Below are positions 6,615 to 7,428 of a DNA stretch of 7,428 nucleotides, piece after piece. The notes beneath the pieces were generated by a model, which saw only the letters and a list, made by a program, of their open reading frames with translations, was not told the origin of the DNA and did not search any database. This DNA comes from Bacteroidales bacterium (GTDB taxonomy: Bacteria; Bacteroidota; Bacteroidia; Bacteroidales; UBA932), in NCBI GenBank assembly GCA_021443605.1, contig JABUTQ010000377.1, positions 1 to 7,428 on the forward strand, written 5' to 3'. Within the stretch, counting starts at the first letter, position 1; each line of letters begins with the position of its first letter. A program made the position numbers and the translations under genes.

Positions 6615-7424
6615 TTAGGATATATCGTCCAGGATTTTGTTCACTGCCCAGGAAACCCCTTCTTCTTCGCAGGTGGGGGCAATCCAGTCTGCAACCGCCT
6701 TGATTTCGTCTTTCGCCTGCCCCATTGCCACACTCAAGGCGGCATGACGAAGCATCGGTATGTCGTTTCCGCCATCTCCAAAAGCGGCTGTGGCTGAGAT
6801 CGGGATGTTGAAATGACGGCAGATGGCATCTATCCCCTCCCCTTTGTCTGCCATACAGATATCGGTAAAAGCCGGATGCCAGCGGGCAGACCTCAAAGAA
6901 TCGTCAGCGTGAATTTCGTTCAGAAATATTCTCTCCTCATCTCTGGTCACGAACGGGGTCGCTTGATAAAGAGTTCTTTCCATCGCCTCTTCATAACTTA
7001 TCTCATCAAGTCGTGGAGACACTTTTATAAACCCGTAGAAAATGTTGTAAAATCGGTTGTCGGCCCCGCACACTTCATTCTTTTCAGCCCCTACCGCCAC
7101 TATAGGCACATTGTGGTCTCGGCAATAGCCGAACATCTTCCGCACCATATCCTGAGGCATAGGCCTGTCATACACCACTTTATCTTCAACGAGACATATC
7201 CCGCCGTTTATCGTTACATATCCGTCCACCAAACCGGCCTGCTGCAAGGAATCAACTGCTGTGCAGGTGAGCCGAGGGCGCCCTGTTGCAATGATGATTT
7301 TCAATCCGGCATCCTTTGCCCGGCTCAATGCTTCAAAGGTTTTTTGGGTAGGCCCCGTATGTCCGAAAGGGACCAAAGTTCCATCTACGTCAAAAAAGAG
7401 TATCTCTATCTGAGATTTCTTCAT
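6615..7424 (-). CDS. Cof-type HAD-IIB family phosphatase
   Basis: Cytoplasmic haloacid-dehalogenase-type hydrolase, probably acting on a sugar phosphate, nucleotide or similar small phosphate ester; members of this group are promiscuous and the substrate cannot be read from sequence. All four HAD motifs are present in 269 residues: I, FFDVDGTL with nucleophile D12 and D14; II, IIATGR with T47; III, K194 in DKGEGI; IV, FGDGGNDIPML with D217 and D221. The long insertion between motifs II and III (about 80-190) is the type IIB cap, and the NGG segment (73-75) is typical. The ATG at 7424 is 4 nt from the window edge, so promoter and upstream neighbour are unseen. Its stop codon is 94 nt before the receptor ATG on the same strand, with a separate promoter in between and no clear terminator, so read-through into the receptor operon is possible. 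Confidence 0.92.
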   Translation of the reverse strand: MKKSQIEILFFDVDGTLVPFGHTGPTQKTFEALSRAKDAGLKIIIATGRPRLTCTAVDSLQQAGLVDGYVTINGGICLVEDKVVYDRPMPQDMVRKMFGYCRDHNVPIVAVGAEKNEVCGADNRFYNIFYGFIKVSPRLDEISYEEAMERTLYQATPFVTRDEERIFLNEIHADDSLRSARWHPAFTDICMADKGEGIDAICRHFNIPISATAAFGDGGNDIPMLRHAALSVAMGQAKDEIKAVADWIAPTCEEEGVSWAVNKILDDIS

Positions 7425-7428
7425 ATCA

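Noticed and set aside
6330..6797. Plus-strand open frame of 155 codons spanning the receptor start, the intergenic region and the HAD gene end.
   Set aside because: It covers two well-supported genes on the opposite strand, has no family resemblance, and would run through the promoter region.

Overview
The window looks like ordinary chromosome from a Bacteroidota bacterium, most likely Bacteroidales; I cannot fix the genus. Three things point there: promoter elements of the Bacteroidota type (-7 element TAnnTTTG, seen before queC, gpsA and the receptor gene), weak or oddly placed Shine-Dalgarno sequences, and an outer-membrane TonB-dependent receptor carrying an N-terminal carboxypeptidase-regulatory-like domain. 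I see no transposase, integrase, CRISPR array, tRNA or rRNA. Seven protein genes fill about 95% of the window.

Left part (1-1569, minus strand): a compact queC-queD-queE operon. In transcription order QueC, QueD and QueE supply the last three steps from 7,8-dihydroneopterin triphosphate to preQ0, the 7-deazaguanine precursor of queuosine in tRNA. The genes are separated by 3 nt (queC/queD) or overlap by 14 nt (queD/queE). A well-formed promoter at 1682-1711 gives the operon a leader of about 107 nt containing a perfect 7-bp hairpin.

Middle (1570-2794): a 214-bp divergent intergenic region carries separate promoters for queC (minus) and for gpsA (plus). gpsA encodes glycerol-3-phosphate dehydrogenase of phospholipid synthesis. 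Its stop codon lies only 2 nt from the stop codon of the convergent phosphatase gene.

Right part (2797-6520, minus strand): a two-gene operon, with a TonB-dependent outer-membrane receptor followed after 1 nt by a secreted phosphatase of the purple/tartrate-resistant acid phosphatase type. No SusD partner is present, so this is not a standard glycan-uptake pair. Upstream of the receptor three phased 11-bp direct repeats, resembling a Pho box, lie next to a -7 element. Together these suggest a phosphate-starvation system that releases phosphate from an organic ester and imports the ester or its product. This is the most interesting part of the window, but the function is inferred. At the right edge lies a complete Cof-type HAD phosphatase gene (6615-7424, minus), whose promoter falls outside the window.
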